NCBI RefSeq assembly: GCF_002811875.1
Contig: NZ_NPDZ01000004.1
Coordinates: 1-64,000 of the forward strand
Length of the DNA stretch: 64,000 nucleotides
Direction of reading: 5' to 3'
From: Leptospira perolatii
GTDB taxonomy: Bacteria; Spirochaetota; Leptospiria; Leptospirales; Leptospiraceae
Each line of letters starts with the position of its first letter. Position 1 is the stretch's first letter. A program made the translations under genes and the position numbers. This document shows, one piece after another, positions 1-9,722 of the stretch. A model generated the notes under the pieces. It was not told where the DNA came from. It worked only from the letters and a program-made list of their open reading frames with translations, and did no database searches.

Positions 1-300
1 TGATTATTTCCCTCAGAATCGCTGTCGTCGCCAACATCCCAATCCCTCAGGTGTAAAAGCCATATTAATTACGTCTCCACACCCGTCAAACAACTTTTGT
101 AGATTTGGAGCCGATTTTCGAGAGAAATTTCGGCTACAAAGGTAAAAACGGATCACCGCAAAAACTCTCGATGAATTCGATAAGGACTCCAGCAGCTTCC
201 TTCCCTCTCAATAAGGTCTCGTAGAATTTGCTGAATTCGATTTGCAAACCGAGAAGAAATATACTGATCTGGAAAATAGTTTTTTCCCAAAGAGATTTTT
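1..300. other. Left-edge region without a supported gene
   Basis: No convincing coding frame is visible here. Short open frames on both strands lack a ribosome binding site and family resemblance. The last 100 bases form the leader of the following gene and are repeated before its paralog. Confidence 0.6.
201..300 (+). repeat. Leader repeat, copy 1
   Basis: This roughly 100-base leader, from a TTCCCTC-type pyrimidine run to the ATG, closely matches the segment just before the second paralog. Both copies share the AATAAGGTCT core and end in AAAGAGATTTTT directly before ATGCGCCTT. The match shows that the duplication included the upstream region, and it fixes the start of both genes. Confidence 0.8.
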
Positions 301-1401
301 ATGCGCCTTGCTTCTGTGCCCCTTGGTTTCTCGAAATTCCAGAGCTTACTATTATCAGTTTTCATAATATTCCAATCCTATTGTGCTACACAAGAAAACC
401 AGCAAGGTGAATCGATCTTATTTTTAGCCCTTTTGGATCTACCGGAAAGTATCTCCAGAATCTATGACTATGAGGATAGGATTCTTTTTGAGTGTTCAGT
501 CTATTCCGAGATTTCCTACTCGGAAATCTGCTCCATTCGACCAGATGGATCCGATTTCAAAAAACATACGAACGGAAAGTATGATATGATTCTAAAAATC
601 CTGCCTTCCAAAACTAAGGATGTTTTGTTTCTCCGATCAGCGGAGATAAAATTCTTGCAATCCGCAAAAATTGAATCCGTTGCACATGATAACTACGTAG
701 CCGAGTTTCAGGGTTGGAAATTCACATATAAAATCGAGAAGCTTACAATTCTCGATGGCGAATGGTCGACCGAAACAATCTGCTCAGAATCCGCCTACTC
801 TAATTATCCAGGGCTAAGCTCCGAGCTAAGTGACTCTCTATGCAAGAATGCAGCGGAAATGGATTCTAGCAGGAACTATGGCAAGTCGATTCTGATAGAC
901 AATATTCACAACACTCTGGATCTATACGATGGAGATTCTTACCTCGATCTCAATTCAAAGCGACCGATTCTTGGAAACTTGATGTGGAAGGACACTTTTT
1001 TGCCGTACGAAAAGTATGCCTGGACGTCTCCCAGAAAGGAACTATTCGCAATTCCGACTACCTGCGCCGGATGCCCGGTCCTGGGTGACGGACTCCGTCC
1101 TCTCCTAGGATACACCTTGTTCGATCGCGACGGAAACGAGGCGCTAACGATTGAAACAGGGATGAAAAACATTACAGGCGAATTCCTGCCCGACTTCCGC
1201 TCCTTCGTGATCTGGTCTCCTAATGAAAAATCCATACTGGTGGTCAACCAGTACATAGCTGAACGGATAAATACGAGTTTCCATATAAGAAATTTAGAAA
1301 CGGGAGAAGGGACTGATATATTGATTAGCGAAATGAACCCCGAATTTTTCGCAGAGTATTTGGAGGAAGAGACTACCCTTTGGACCGAACTCCCGAAATA
1401 G
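301..1401 (+). CDS. Exported TolB-like propeller-type protein, tandem paralog A
   Basis: This 366-residue protein begins with a hydrophobic signal segment (about residues 9-28) ending in a Cys (FQSYC), a poor but possible spirochaetal lipobox. The mature part contains a SIRPDGSDF motif near residue 79 and a VIWSPNEKSILVV motif near residue 303, both typical of PD40/TolB-like beta-propeller blades. The protein is clearly homologous along its length to the next gene, and the two arose by tandem duplication. The start is chosen because the duplicated leader ends exactly here. The function is unknown; a surface or periplasmic propeller lipoprotein is the best structural guess. Confidence 0.75.
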   Translation: MRLASVPLGFSKFQSLLLSVFIIFQSYCATQENQQGESILFLALLDLPESISRIYDYEDRILFECSVYSEISYSEICSIRPDGSDFKKHTNGKYDMILKILPSKTKDVLFLRSAEIKFLQSAKIESVAHDNYVAEFQGWKFTYKIEKLTILDGEWSTETICSESAYSNYPGLSSELSDSLCKNAAEMDSSRNYGKSILIDNIHNTLDLYDGDSYLDLNSKRPILGNLMWKDTFLPYEKYAWTSPRKELFAIPTTCAGCPVLGDGLRPLLGYTLFDRDGNEALTIETGMKNITGEFLPDFRSFVIWSPNEKSILVVNQYIAERINTSFHIRNLETGEGTDILISEMNPEFFAEYLEEETTLWTELPK

Positions 1402-1456
1402 AAACAAATCCATTCAGAAATTTCCTAAGATTCTGATCTGCATGATAAGCGCTTCT

Positions 1457-1557
1457 TTCCCTCCCAATAAGGTCTTGTAGAATTCGCTGAATTCGATTTG
1501 CAAACCCAGAAAAAATATATCGCGCTGGAAAATACTTTTCCCCCCAAAGAGATTTTT
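1457..1557 (+). repeat. Leader repeat, copy 2
   Basis: Second copy of the leader found before the upstream paralog, with a length difference of about two bases and scattered substitutions. It probably carries the shared expression signals of both genes (inference). Confidence 0.8.
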
Positions 1558-2685
1558 ATGCGCCTTGCTTGTGCACCCATTGCTTTCTTGAGATTCCAAC
1601 GCTCACTACTATCAATTTTTATAATATTCCAATTGCATTGCCAAAACCAAACCCATTCGCAAAACGAGTCGTCTTTACTCCTGAATCTTTTGGATCTGCC
1701 GACAGGCAGTGTTGGACCCAATGCGTATGAAGAAAGGATCCTGTTTGTGTGCCATATCTATTCCGAAAACATATATTCTGAAGTTTGCTCGATTCGACCA
1801 GATGGATCCGATTTCCAAAAACATACGAACGGAAAATATTATTGGATCTTAGACATCCTGCCATCCAAAGAGAAGAATACGCTCTTCCTGCGTTCTGAAT
1901 CTACCGAATTGATTGATCCAGAATTGATTGATTCGCAAGATTTCTTAGCTCAAAATTTTGAACCAGAGTTCAAGGGCTGGAAATTTACATTCGAAATTGA
2001 GAGGTTTAGGATTCAGGATGGCCAGTGGCTGGGCGAAACAGTCTGCCTGGAGTCAGGTTATTCCCCTGATCCCTGGCTAACTGGGCTAACCTCCAGTCTA
2101 TGCGGTAATGCACCTGGAATCGATCAAACCAGAAACCAGGGTAGATCGCTTCTGCTAGACAATTCCAGTAGTTCTCTGGATTTATACACTTATAATAACT
2201 ATTATTCCGATTCGGAATCTCCTATTCCGATTCTTTCGAACATAAACAAAAACAACAATTATTTAATAAATCAACTGCCTGCTTGGACATCGCCTGAAGG
2301 AAACTTTTTTGCGATACCGATTGCGTGCGTACTATGCTCCGATCTCGACAACGGAAGAAAACCCTTTCTCGGATATTCATTCTTAAACCGTGATCGGAAC
2401 CAAGTCCTCACAACCGAAATGGTGAAAAAAAATACTGAGAGTGTATATCAATCCGGTTATCGTCCTTTTGTAATTTGGTCTCCGGACGAAAAATCTGTAC
2501 TAGTGGTCAACTATGAAGCAGTCGAAGACTATGATAATTCCACTAGGCAAAATGCTGCGAATTTTCGCATAACAAATCTGGAATCGGGGCAGGAAAGGGA
2601 GATCTTACGCATCACTTCAGATTCCGATTTTTACGTTCCATTCCTTGATGAAAGAACGATCTTATGGACAGAAATTCCGAAGTAA
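1558..2685 (+). CDS. Exported TolB-like propeller-type protein, tandem paralog B
   Basis: This 375-residue paralog of the preceding gene shares the MRLA start, the hydrophobic signal segment ending in LHC, the IRPDGSDFQKHTNGKY blade motif and a VIWSPDEKSVLVV motif near the C-terminus, and it ends in WTEIPK as the neighbour ends in WTELPK. An in-frame ATG 60 bases upstream lies inside the duplicated leader, so the start matching the paralog is preferred. Low-complexity differences between the copies (for example the Asn/Tyr-rich stretch around residue 215) suggest relaxed surface loops. The function is unknown. Confidence 0.75.
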   Translation: MRLACAPIAFLRFQRSLLSIFIIFQLHCQNQTHSQNESSLLLNLLDLPTGSVGPNAYEERILFVCHIYSENIYSEVCSIRPDGSDFQKHTNGKYYWILDILPSKEKNTLFLRSESTELIDPELIDSQDFLAQNFEPEFKGWKFTFEIERFRIQDGQWLGETVCLESGYSPDPWLTGLTSSLCGNAPGIDQTRNQGRSLLLDNSSSSLDLYTYNNYYSDSESPIPILSNINKNNNYLINQLPAWTSPEGNFFAIPIACVLCSDLDNGRKPFLGYSFLNRDRNQVLTTEMVKKNTESVYQSGYRPFVIWSPDEKSVLVVNYEAVEDYDNSTRQNAANFRITNLESGQEREILRITSDSDFYVPFLDERTILWTEIPK

Positions 2686-2803
2686 ATGTTAAGCGAACCG
2701 GTTGCAAAAAAGTTCCTGCTTCTGATAAAAAACGAAATCGAATTCCTCTGAAATAAGCTCCAAGATTCTTGCAAATCCGAATACATCGTAGATCCTGTTA
2801 GGA

Positions 2804-3802
2804 ATGAGTTCCTACTTTTCACTCGGCAGCAAGGCACTTCCGCCTTTGAACCTGCAACTTCCTAGCGCCAAAGAAAAGTCGCGAGCATTGATCGTCGCAG
2901 GAGGTGGCATGAAAGGCTCCTTTGCAGGCGGAGTACTCTGTGCAGTCAATCAGTATATTCCTTCCACTTTTTTCGATTTGATTGTAGGAGTTTCGTCCGG
3001 ATCCTGTTCTGCAGCTTATTACACAACCGGATACGAAGCAGATTACAAAGAGAGCCTTAGGATCGTAGAGATTTGGAAAAAAGAACTGGTCGGTCGAAAA
3101 CTCATCTCTCTCTTACACCCGCTTAATGGAAAATCCATTCTAGACCAAGAATATCTCATCGACTATCTTTTTGGAAAAAAATACAGACTCCCTGGAGAGT
3201 ATTTCGAAAAGAAAGAAACTACTCCTTTTTATGTGGTAGTCACCAATCTTGCAAAGCTGCAGGCGGAGTATGTCAGAGCGACTGCGACGAACGCATTAAA
3301 TTTATTGAAAGCAGCAACCTCTTTGCCGATAGCGACCCGAGGAAAGTGGAAATTAGAAGGGCAGCTTTATGGAGACGGTGGAATTTCTGACCCTATCCCA
3401 ATTGAGAAAGTCATCGAAGCAGGATATAAAGATATTACGATAGTCTTAAATTCTCCGGGAGATGACTTTTCTCCTCCTGTTCCTGGAATCCAGGGATGGC
3501 TTTCGTATCCGTTAAACAGAAAACTCTATCACATGATTACCAAAGTGCATCATACTATGTACAATCGCGCTTTGAGAATCATCCAATCGCCTCCGAACGG
3601 AGTGAAGATCCATCTTGTCTGCCCGGAAAAATCTGACCTCGGAATGGTGAGTACGAGTTCGAAACTTTTAAACAGATCCGTCAATCGAGGAATGGAGGCG
3701 GGCCACAAAATAGTATCCACGCTTATCAACGAGTTCCATTCGTTGAAAAATAAATCCAAATTATTCTCTAAATCCGGAATCCTGAACCAAAATACCCATT
3801 GA
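2804..3802 (+). CDS. Patatin-like phospholipase
   Basis: This 332-residue patatin-family acyl hydrolase has the glycine-rich oxyanion motif GGGMKG near residue 33, the nucleophile motif G-V-S64-S-G and the catalytic Asp in a DGG motif (D191), giving the Ser-Asp dyad of the family. No signal peptide is seen, so a cytoplasmic or injected enzyme acting on phospholipids or acyl esters is likely. Family knowledge supports lipase or phospholipase A activity; the substrate cannot be read from sequence. It converges on the sigma-like gene, with a perfect hairpin between them. Confidence 0.9.
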   Translation: MSSYFSLGSKALPPLNLQLPSAKEKSRALIVAGGGMKGSFAGGVLCAVNQYIPSTFFDLIVGVSSGSCSAAYYTTGYEADYKESLRIVEIWKKELVGRKLISLLHPLNGKSILDQEYLIDYLFGKKYRLPGEYFEKKETTPFYVVVTNLAKLQAEYVRATATNALNLLKAATSLPIATRGKWKLEGQLYGDGGISDPIPIEKVIEAGYKDITIVLNSPGDDFSPPVPGIQGWLSYPLNRKLYHMITKVHHTMYNRALRIIQSPPNGVKIHLVCPEKSDLGMVSTSSKLLNRSVNRGMEAGHKIVSTLINEFHSLKNKSKLFSKSGILNQNTH

Positions 3803-3836
3803 TCAGTTTATTCTTTTGTAACGATATGGGTATTTT
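3789..3836. terminator. Bidirectional terminator hairpin
   Basis: An 11-bp perfect inverted repeat (AAAATACCCAT / ATGGGTATTTT) with a 26-base loop straddles the end of the patatin gene and faces the convergent sigma-like gene. The A/T ends would serve as a U-tract in both directions. Confidence 0.65.
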
Positions 3837-3865
3837 AATTTCGAAAGATAATCTCTAAAGGCAAA

Positions 3866-4693
3866 TCATGCAGCTTTTCGCACGAACGTCTTCTCTTGCG
3901 CTAACTTAGATTTTAGAATTCGAATCGCATCAAAGTATACTTTTCGAACCGCATTTTCGTTTGACCTGAGTAAATTTGCCACTTTTCGAAAACTAAGATC
4001 CTGATTTTTTCTCTCTAACTTACGACCCATTTCTAATTTCCTAATTTTCAGAGACTCGATTTTTACAAGGTTTGTTCCGGTGATTTTTGCATTCAAACTT
4101 TGGATACGATCCAAAATCTTTCTTCTCTGGATTCTAACCGATTGCCTCTCCAATTCATTTTTTTTGAACTGAGTACGAATCGATTGTATGGAATTGCCCG
4201 GAATTCTATACAAATACCTCAGCTCTTTTAGATTCATTCTGATATGGTGACGAAGCTTTACAACAATCGAATATCCCATTTCTAGCTCGGTAAGCAGATC
4301 ATGAATGAGTAAAATAATTCGATCGTCCTCTTCCACAATTCTAGATTCAAATTCAGGTACGTATCCAAATTCAGGAAACTTATCGATATAAAGAATCTTC
4401 TGTTGGGAGGATTTTTTTCTCTGATTCCATATCAAATGCTTAATATAGACATTCAGGAAGGCTCCTAAATTATTGTATTTTCCTTCCTTAAAAATATCCA
4501 GACATCGATCGGCTCTTTGTACCAAACTTAGTACAACTTCCGAACTGGAATCTTCATCCATCTGATATTTCTTTTGGGCCAAATCCCTTGCCCACTCCCA
4601 AACTTCCTTGATGAACAGTTCCGAATTTCCTGAGTTAAAATACTCTTGCGCGGCCCTGACTAATTCTTGGTCTCTACCTAAATACTTGTGCAT
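3866..4693 (-). CDS. Divergent sigma-70-like protein
   Basis: This 275-residue basic protein has an N-terminal helical part (about residues 45-110) resembling sigma region 2, a charged coiled middle, and a C-terminal helix-turn-helix (about 235-268, SFRKVANLLRSNENAVRKVY) resembling sigma region 4. It lacks the well-conserved region 2.4 signature of FliA, RpoN-independent group 3 or ECF factors, so it could be an alternative sigma factor or another DNA-binding regulator. The gene stands alone between a convergent lipase and an upstream co-directional lipoprotein. No anti-sigma partner is adjacent. Confidence 0.55.
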   Translation of the reverse strand: MHKYLGRDQELVRAAQEYFNSGNSELFIKEVWEWARDLAQKKYQMDEDSSSEVVLSLVQRADRCLDIFKEGKYNNLGAFLNVYIKHLIWNQRKKSSQQKILYIDKFPEFGYVPEFESRIVEEDDRIILLIHDLLTELEMGYSIVVKLRHHIRMNLKELRYLYRIPGNSIQSIRTQFKKNELERQSVRIQRRKILDRIQSLNAKITGTNLVKIESLKIRKLEMGRKLERKNQDLSFRKVANLLRSNENAVRKVYFDAIRILKSKLAQEKTFVRKAA

Positions 4694-4911
4694 TAGGCGT
4701 TGATCGAAGGCACAAGTTCGAATATCCAGCCGATTGTATTTTTACGAAGTATGTAGCTGAGTCGAAAACGTGCTCATCTACATACTTTTTGCGATTTTTT
4801 TTAGAAAAGGAAGCTCGAATAAACCGGAAGGGACCGAATGATTACGAAAATAGCAAGAATCGAGGGTTCACAAAGAAGTTTCTCTGATCCAGCGGACCTG
4901 ACTTTCCGGAT

Positions 4912-5508
4912 TTAAGGGCACTGCATGCCGGTTGATTGCGTTGGAATGTTCGATGCAGTTTTTGTAAAGTTGGTCATTACGCTGGCTGTGGTTGTAAGAG
5001 TCAAAGTGTAGTTTCCACCAGAATTCGCGCTCGAATTCCAGTCCCTTCCCACAACTACCTGATACACTCCAGTAGAAGTGATACTCGTAGTTACTGTATC
5101 AGGTTGATCTTGGTTAAGGTATGTAGGTGGATTTGGACAAGTACGATCGTTGGTGCTACCGTTCAAAAAATTTGTACCATTCAGCGGAACATTGGGAGCG
5201 TACAAAGCAAGCCTCAGAACGGAAGCATTTGTTACTGAAGTGACACTTATAGTAAGAGTGTCTGTGGCTGTAAATTCAACGTCATAGACGTTTTGGCAGT
5301 TTACCAATGAGGAACAGCTCCAAGAATCATCCGTTGTAAGCGAAGGTACGATCGCCTGAGCTGCTTGGAACTCGGAAAAAGCGAGACTTGCCAACGCACC
5401 ACTCACCTTAGAAGAATCTAATTCTATTTTTTCGGCCTGCTGACAGCTCATGGAGAGCAATATGCATCCAAGAAATATTATGGCGAATCGATTTCGCAGA
5501 ACGTGCAT
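4912..5508 (-). CDS. Lipoprotein with PPC-like domain
   Basis: This 198-residue exported protein has a signal segment (FAIIFLGCILLSMSC) and a probable lipidated Cys followed by QQAE. Residues about 70-185 show alternating beta strands of the pre-peptidase C-terminal (PPC) type: a DVEFTATDTLTISVT start and a GVYQVVVGRD...NYTLTLT end. The open frame extends 34 codons upstream, but the ATG chosen follows an AAGGGAA ribosome binding site and directly precedes the signal peptide. It is likely a surface or periplasmic binding lipoprotein; the ligand is unknown. Confidence 0.75.
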   Translation of the reverse strand: MHVLRNRFAIIFLGCILLSMSCQQAEKIELDSSKVSGALASLAFSEFQAAQAIVPSLTTDDSWSCSSLVNCQNVYDVEFTATDTLTISVTSVTNASVLRLALYAPNVPLNGTNFLNGSTNDRTCPNPPTYLNQDQPDTVTTSITSTGVYQVVVGRDWNSSANSGGNYTLTLTTTASVMTNFTKTASNIPTQSTGMQCP

Positions 5509-5723
5509 TGTTAATTCCCTTTTCAAATAATAACAGTACAGACGAACTTTTCTATCGCGAATTCCGGATAAAAATTGGTACGAGTTCGGAAAAAAATACG
5601 TTATCTGCACTTGTTGCAGATAAATGCAAATTACGAGAGACTAGTGAAAAAAATGAGATTTGCCGGTATTAATTTTAGCGAATGCTACAATAATAAATTT
5701 CCAAGAAATGAAACCTGAACTTT

Positions 5724-6287
5724 TTAAGCAGGCAAAATTCCTGGATCGAGATCAGCAGGAACAGGATTTGAATAGCCTGGAATTTGGCTCCAATCCGGAT
5801 GATCCCCGATATGCCGATACACGTGAGTCCACAAAATTCGGTCTTTTAAAACCAAAAAGATTCTGGGCATTTGTAGAATATTTCTGCTTTGAACTCCGTA
5901 GAAATTTCCTTTAATCGCAGCTCTCAAAGCGCTGATCCAAACTTCTGGTCCTGCCAGCTCCAGCAAATTGCCGTCACTAATTTCTGCGAGGCCATACAGA
6001 GAAACATCTGGATTTGCAACCGCGGAAGCCTCGGGCCAAAATCGTGAAAAAAATTCATCGCCTTCTTTTTTTGAATCAGGAAACACGAACAGAATCGGAG
6101 GAAGATTCAGCCCGTTACTTTGCAAGCTTCTCAGATCTGTCACCAGCTCTCTGCAGAAAATACAACCTAGATGTCTTAAAAAAATTACCAGAGCCGGCCT
6201 TGCTGGAAGGTTATCGCGAAAGTGCTGCCCGACTAAATTTCTTCCTTCTACGGAAAAGTCCATGATCTCTTTAGGTAAGAATTCCAT
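5724..6287 (-). CDS. Redoxin, thioredoxin-fold CxxC protein (PRXL2/AhpC-TSA-like)
   Basis: This 187-residue cytoplasmic protein has a thioredoxin-like start (PALVIFLRHLGC) and a redox motif C42-I-F-C45 followed by RE. That pattern is typical of the peroxiredoxin-like PRXL2/AhpC-TSA 2 family, which reduces peroxides or disulfides. It is transcribed divergently from the TerC-like gene. The physiological electron donor is not evident from the neighbours. Confidence 0.75.
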   Translation of the reverse strand: MEFLPKEIMDFSVEGRNLVGQHFRDNLPARPALVIFLRHLGCIFCRELVTDLRSLQSNGLNLPPILFVFPDSKKEGDEFFSRFWPEASAVANPDVSLYGLAEISDGNLLELAGPEVWISALRAAIKGNFYGVQSRNILQMPRIFLVLKDRILWTHVYRHIGDHPDWSQIPGYSNPVPADLDPGILPA

Positions 6288-6364
6288 CGCTACTCTTAAA
6301 TCCTAGCGTACGAAATTAGGAAATTCGATTGCTTTTCTATTCCAATCTAAATTTTATTTTCCGA

Positions 6365-7087
6365 ATGGATATCGCAACTGTTGATTCTCTTGTCGCACTA
6401 CTCACATTGACAGCGATGGAGATCGTTCTTGGAATCGATAACATCGTCTTCCTTTCTATTATTGTTGGCAAATTACCTAAGGAAAACCAGGCAAAAGGTC
6501 GTTCCATCGGTCTAATACTGGCCTTAGGATTCCGAATTTTACTTCTCTTAACGGTCAGCTGGATGGCGAGTCTAACCGCAGGACTGTTTACGGTTATAGA
6601 GTTTACCGTGACCGGAAGAGATTTAATTATGCTGGGCGGAGGCTTGTTTCTGTTAGCAAAAAGTACAAGTGAAATCCATTCTAAAATCGAAGGTCCCTCG
6701 GAAGACGAATCCGGAGGGAATTCCTCGAAAACCAGTTTTGCCAGTGTGGTCGTTCAGATCGTGGTATTAGATATAGTTTTTTCTGTGGACTCGATTGTCA
6801 CCGCGGTAGGACTTTCCGGAAATCTAATGATTATGATACTTGCCGTTGTCATATCTTTGTTCATTATGCTGATTTTCTCTGGAACGGTGAGCGATTTTAT
6901 CAATAGACATCCGACCATGAAGGTCCTCGCGCTATCCTTCTTAATTATGATAGGGGCCTTGCTGTTCGCTGATGGACTTCACTTCCATATTCCAAAAGGC
7001 TATATCTACTTCGCGATGGCATTTTCTCTAGCAGTAGAAATTTTGAATATTAAGGTTCGAAAAACCGCATCAAGCAACTTCGATTAA
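6365..7087 (+). CDS. TerC family integral membrane protein
   Basis: This 240-residue protein has about seven hydrophobic helices and the TerC hallmarks: an acidic [11 protein letters not shown] motif in helix 1 and an equivalent [16 protein letters not shown] motif near residue 145. Members of the family are linked to manganese export and metalation of exported proteins. The ATG at the family-typical MD start is preferred over an in-frame ATG 12 codons upstream. Its 3' end overlaps the convergent phosphatase gene by 18 bases. Confidence 0.88.
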   Translation: MDIATVDSLVALLTLTAMEIVLGIDNIVFLSIIVGKLPKENQAKGRSIGLILALGFRILLLLTVSWMASLTAGLFTVIEFTVTGRDLIMLGGGLFLLAKSTSEIHSKIEGPSEDESGGNSSKTSFASVVVQIVVLDIVFSVDSIVTAVGLSGNLMIMILAVVISLFIMLIFSGTVSDFINRHPTMKVLALSFLIMIGALLFADGLHFHIPKGYIYFAMAFSLAVEILNIKVRKTASSNFD

Positions 7088-8389
7088 CAACATGGTCTGA
7101 TCATCTTTTGTTTTGGAGACATGCAGACGATTGACTGCATCTCCTAAGGACTGAAGAAATGCGTCCCCGCTGAAGTTTGAATTTTCTCTGACCAGATCCA
7201 TGAATTTTGAATAACCGAAAAATTCTTTTTCCTTTGTGAAGAACTCGAACAAACCGTCCGACATCAAAAGCACTCTGTCTCCTGAATGTAGTGTCCTCAC
7301 ATAATCTTGGTTTTTCAATTTGGGAAGCGCAAGCAGAACCGTACCTTTTCCCGCCAGTTCCTCCACCATGCCGTCCTTTTGAATTAGAATCCCAGGATGG
7401 TGACCAGCATATGCATAGGACAAGGTCAAACTTACGGGATTGAGTCGAAGATAAACAGCAGTGATAAAGAATCCGCCGATCATCGTCATCAAGGATTCAT
7501 GAATCAAAAACAAACCGTGTGCCGGTCCGTTTGCTTTTGTGGAAATCATCTTGAATGCCATGACAGCCATAGATGAAACCATAGCCGCGGAAATTCCGTG
7601 CCCAGCCGCATCCGCAAAAAAGAAATCCAACTGGCCGTTCTGCCCTTTTTCAGATTTAATCAGATCTCCTCCAACCCCCTCTAGTGGGTTGAAATAGGAG
7701 TACATTCGAAAAGGCCCGACTTGGGGAAATTTAAGGTCTACCAAACTCTTTTGAGTAGATTGAGCAAGCTCTAGCTCGCTTTCCATGTTGGCCCTATATT
7801 TTTCCAATTGAAGATCGGCCTCGACAAGCTTTTCAATTGTCCTCAGTTGAAACGTAGAAACTAAAACTGCAAGAATCGTAGAAGAAATAATTCCAAAATA
7901 ATACATTCCTCTCTCAATCGTCGGATTTGGACAATTGGCTCCGACTGCGATAGCAATAGGCAAGAATATCAAGAGAAAAATGAGATGTAATTTACGTTTA
8001 TTTAATGCAATTCCAGTACTGACGATTACCAGAATCATCCCGAATAAGTATCCTAAATACAGACCGTTCACATAGAGCAAAAATACTGAATGTGCACTCA
8101 TTAAGGAAAAATGAAAAAGAAGTATATATTCGCTATATTTCTTATAAATCGGAACCTTATAGCTGCAGATATAAGAACCGAAAAGAAGTATTAGATGGGA
8201 ACTCCGCATCCAAGGCGGATCTACAAATGTAGACTCGCCCTGAAAAAGCAGTCCGAAGCCGGCAAAAAAGATGAACAGTAAAAGCGAAAATCTAAACCGG
8301 GATAAAGATTCCTGGCTTAAAAATGGACCTAACCCGAATACGGGATACTTATCCTTTCGACTGTTGGAAGAAATGTTCCTTATAGACAT
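7070..8389 (-). CDS. Membrane-anchored SpoIIE/RsbU-type PP2C phosphatase
   Basis: This 439-residue protein has six or seven N-terminal transmembrane helices (about residues 30-190), a short coiled linker (about 195-225) and a SpoIIE-type phosphatase domain. The metal-binding and core motifs [32 protein letters not shown] and DDQTMLLIE are all present, so catalysis is expected. Relatives dephosphorylate anti-anti-sigma proteins in partner-switching cascades. The start overlaps the upstream thioesterase gene by 41 bases, so the two are co-transcribed or the true start lies a little downstream. A paralog lies about 13 kb away. Confidence 0.85.
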   Translation of the reverse strand: MSIRNISSNSRKDKYPVFGLGPFLSQESLSRFRFSLLLFIFFAGFGLLFQGESTFVDPPWMRSSHLILLFGSYICSYKVPIYKKYSEYILLFHFSLMSAHSVFLLYVNGLYLGYLFGMILVIVSTGIALNKRKLHLIFLLIFLPIAIAVGANCPNPTIERGMYYFGIISSTILAVLVSTFQLRTIEKLVEADLQLEKYRANMESELELAQSTQKSLVDLKFPQVGPFRMYSYFNPLEGVGGDLIKSEKGQNGQLDFFFADAAGHGISAAMVSSMAVMAFKMISTKANGPAHGLFLIHESLMTMIGGFFITAVYLRLNPVSLTLSYAYAGHHPGILIQKDGMVEELAGKGTVLLALPKLKNQDYVRTLHSGDRVLLMSDGLFEFFTKEKEFFGYSKFMDLVRENSNFSGDAFLQSLGDAVNRLHVSKTKDDQTMLLIEVA

Positions 8390-8774
8390 TTGGGATCACT
8401 GCAGGCTTTCCAGTAGCGAAATTAAACCACACAAATTCTCCACGTCCAGTCAAAACGCACTCGTCTTCTTGATTCCACATAGAGCAAATCATAGAGAACG
8501 ACCGGGTTCCAACTGACTCGAGTGCAATCGTGATGAGCAGAGTTTCGGGAAAACGTACTTGTTTCCTGTAATCCATTCCCAAATGCACGATGACCGGACC
8601 TCCCTCCACAGGTTTTTGCGGAGACTCCCAAAGCTTCATTTCCTCCAAAAAGGATACCCGAGCAGATTCAAAATATTTTCCGTAATTACTATGATTTACA
8701 TGCCCAAAAGCGTCCATATCGCCCCAAGCGACCTTTTGCGAAATTTGATAAGAATATTTTTCTGGTTTAGACAT
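8349..8774 (-). CDS. Acyl-CoA thioesterase, hot-dog fold (4HBT/YbgC-FadM type)
   Basis: This 141-residue protein has the hot-dog active-site segment WGDMDAFGHVNHSNY, with the catalytic Asp at about residue 19, matching the DxDxxGHVxxxxY signature of the YbgC/FadM group that hydrolyses acyl-CoA thioesters. Length and fold pattern are normal for the family. It overlaps the start of the downstream phosphatase gene by 41 bases. The acyl chain preference is unknown. Confidence 0.85.
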   Translation of the reverse strand: MSKPEKYSYQISQKVAWGDMDAFGHVNHSNYGKYFESARVSFLEEMKLWESPQKPVEGGPVIVHLGMDYRKQVRFPETLLITIALESVGTRSFSMICSMWNQEDECVLTGRGEFVWFNFATGKPAVIPNVYKEHFFQQSKG

Positions 8775-9199
8775 TTGGTATTAGTTTCTCCGTAATATCC
8801 GGCAGAACCTCAAATCATATCTTTTGGATCGCCTGACATTCGAATAGAAACCGTTTTTACATAGGAGTTGTAAATCAAAATAAGACTACTTTCGATCCCA
8901 TCTAACCCTTTGTCCCAGCTCCTAAATTTACCAATCCAGAAATACAGAGCAAACATAAGAATGTCGGCAAAAAATCCAAAGGAGGAGGGTGTTTGAACCA
9001 AATCATCGAAGATACATTAAGAAAAAATAATATACTAATACCACTATAGCAGTTGCATCACTTACCCGCCAAAAAAGAAACCAGTACTTCCGAATAAGGA
9101 ACGAAACCCGCAATCTTTTTTTGCTAATGATTGACCTATTTACTTCACTGAATTCCTCGGAAAATTCCTGACAATCATTACTGTAAGGAAATTAATTCC
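8775..9199. other. AT-rich intergenic region
   Basis: This 425-base stretch holds no convincing gene. A minus-strand open frame (8810-9001) encodes 63 residues but starts at TTG with no ribosome binding site and no recognisable family. The right end carries the AAGGA ribosome binding site of the DUF3015 gene. It probably contains the promoters of the two divergent units. Confidence 0.5.
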
Positions 9200-9694
9200 A
9201 TGAAAAAGAAAATTACATTTGCGTTCGGGTCGTTGCTTTGCTTGGGCATGACTTTCACTTCTCTTAAAGCTGCCCCCTCTTACGGAATGGCCGGTTGCGG
9301 TTTTGGATCTATGATTCTCGCGAAAGACAGCAGAATTATGCAAATTTTTGCGGCGACTACCAATCAGTATTCTGGTCAAACTTTCAGTATTACTACTGGA
9401 ACTTCGAACTGCTCTACGGATGGAGTCGTTCATAACGACAAAGCTAAGGAAGTGTTTGTTTCCGTTCACAGAGAAAGTTTAGAACAAGAAATGGCGATTG
9501 GAAACGGCGAGAAATTGTCCGCACTCGGTTATCTGTTCGGCTGCTCTCCGTCGGCAGATGCACATTTTGGACAAGTGCTAAAACAAAAATTCCAAGCTCT
9601 TCCAATCGGAAATCCGGATCCGAACAGCTTGATTAGTGCAGTAAAGACCACCATAGTAGCAGACTCTGTTCTCTCCCAGAGCTGCACACTATAA
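9200..9694 (+). CDS. DUF3015 family exported protein
   Basis: This 164-residue protein has a clean signal peptide (MKKKITFAFGSLLCLGMTF, cleavage near KAA) and the DUF3015 features: an early GMAGCGFGSM segment, a TTGTSNCSTDG segment and a C-terminal SQSC motif, with conserved cysteines likely forming disulfides. Members are periplasmic or envelope proteins of unknown role. In this window, as I recall for other bacteria, the gene is followed by a DUF4105 gene. A terminator-like hairpin 44 bases after the stop separates the two. Confidence 0.85.
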   Translation: MKKKITFAFGSLLCLGMTFTSLKAAPSYGMAGCGFGSMILAKDSRIMQIFAATTNQYSGQTFSITTGTSNCSTDGVVHNDKAKEVFVSVHRESLEQEMAIGNGEKLSALGYLFGCSPSADAHFGQVLKQKFQALPIGNPDPNSLISAVKTTIVADSVLSQSCTL

Positions 9695-9722
9695 ATAAAA
9701 TCACACAAAGAGATTCGATTTC

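Noticed and set aside
5660..5914. Plus-strand 84-codon frame
   Set aside because: It is antisense to the redoxin gene, with low-complexity translation and no support.
8810..9001. Minus-strand 63-codon frame with a hydrophobic stretch
   Set aside because: It has a TTG start, no ribosome binding site and no family resemblance.
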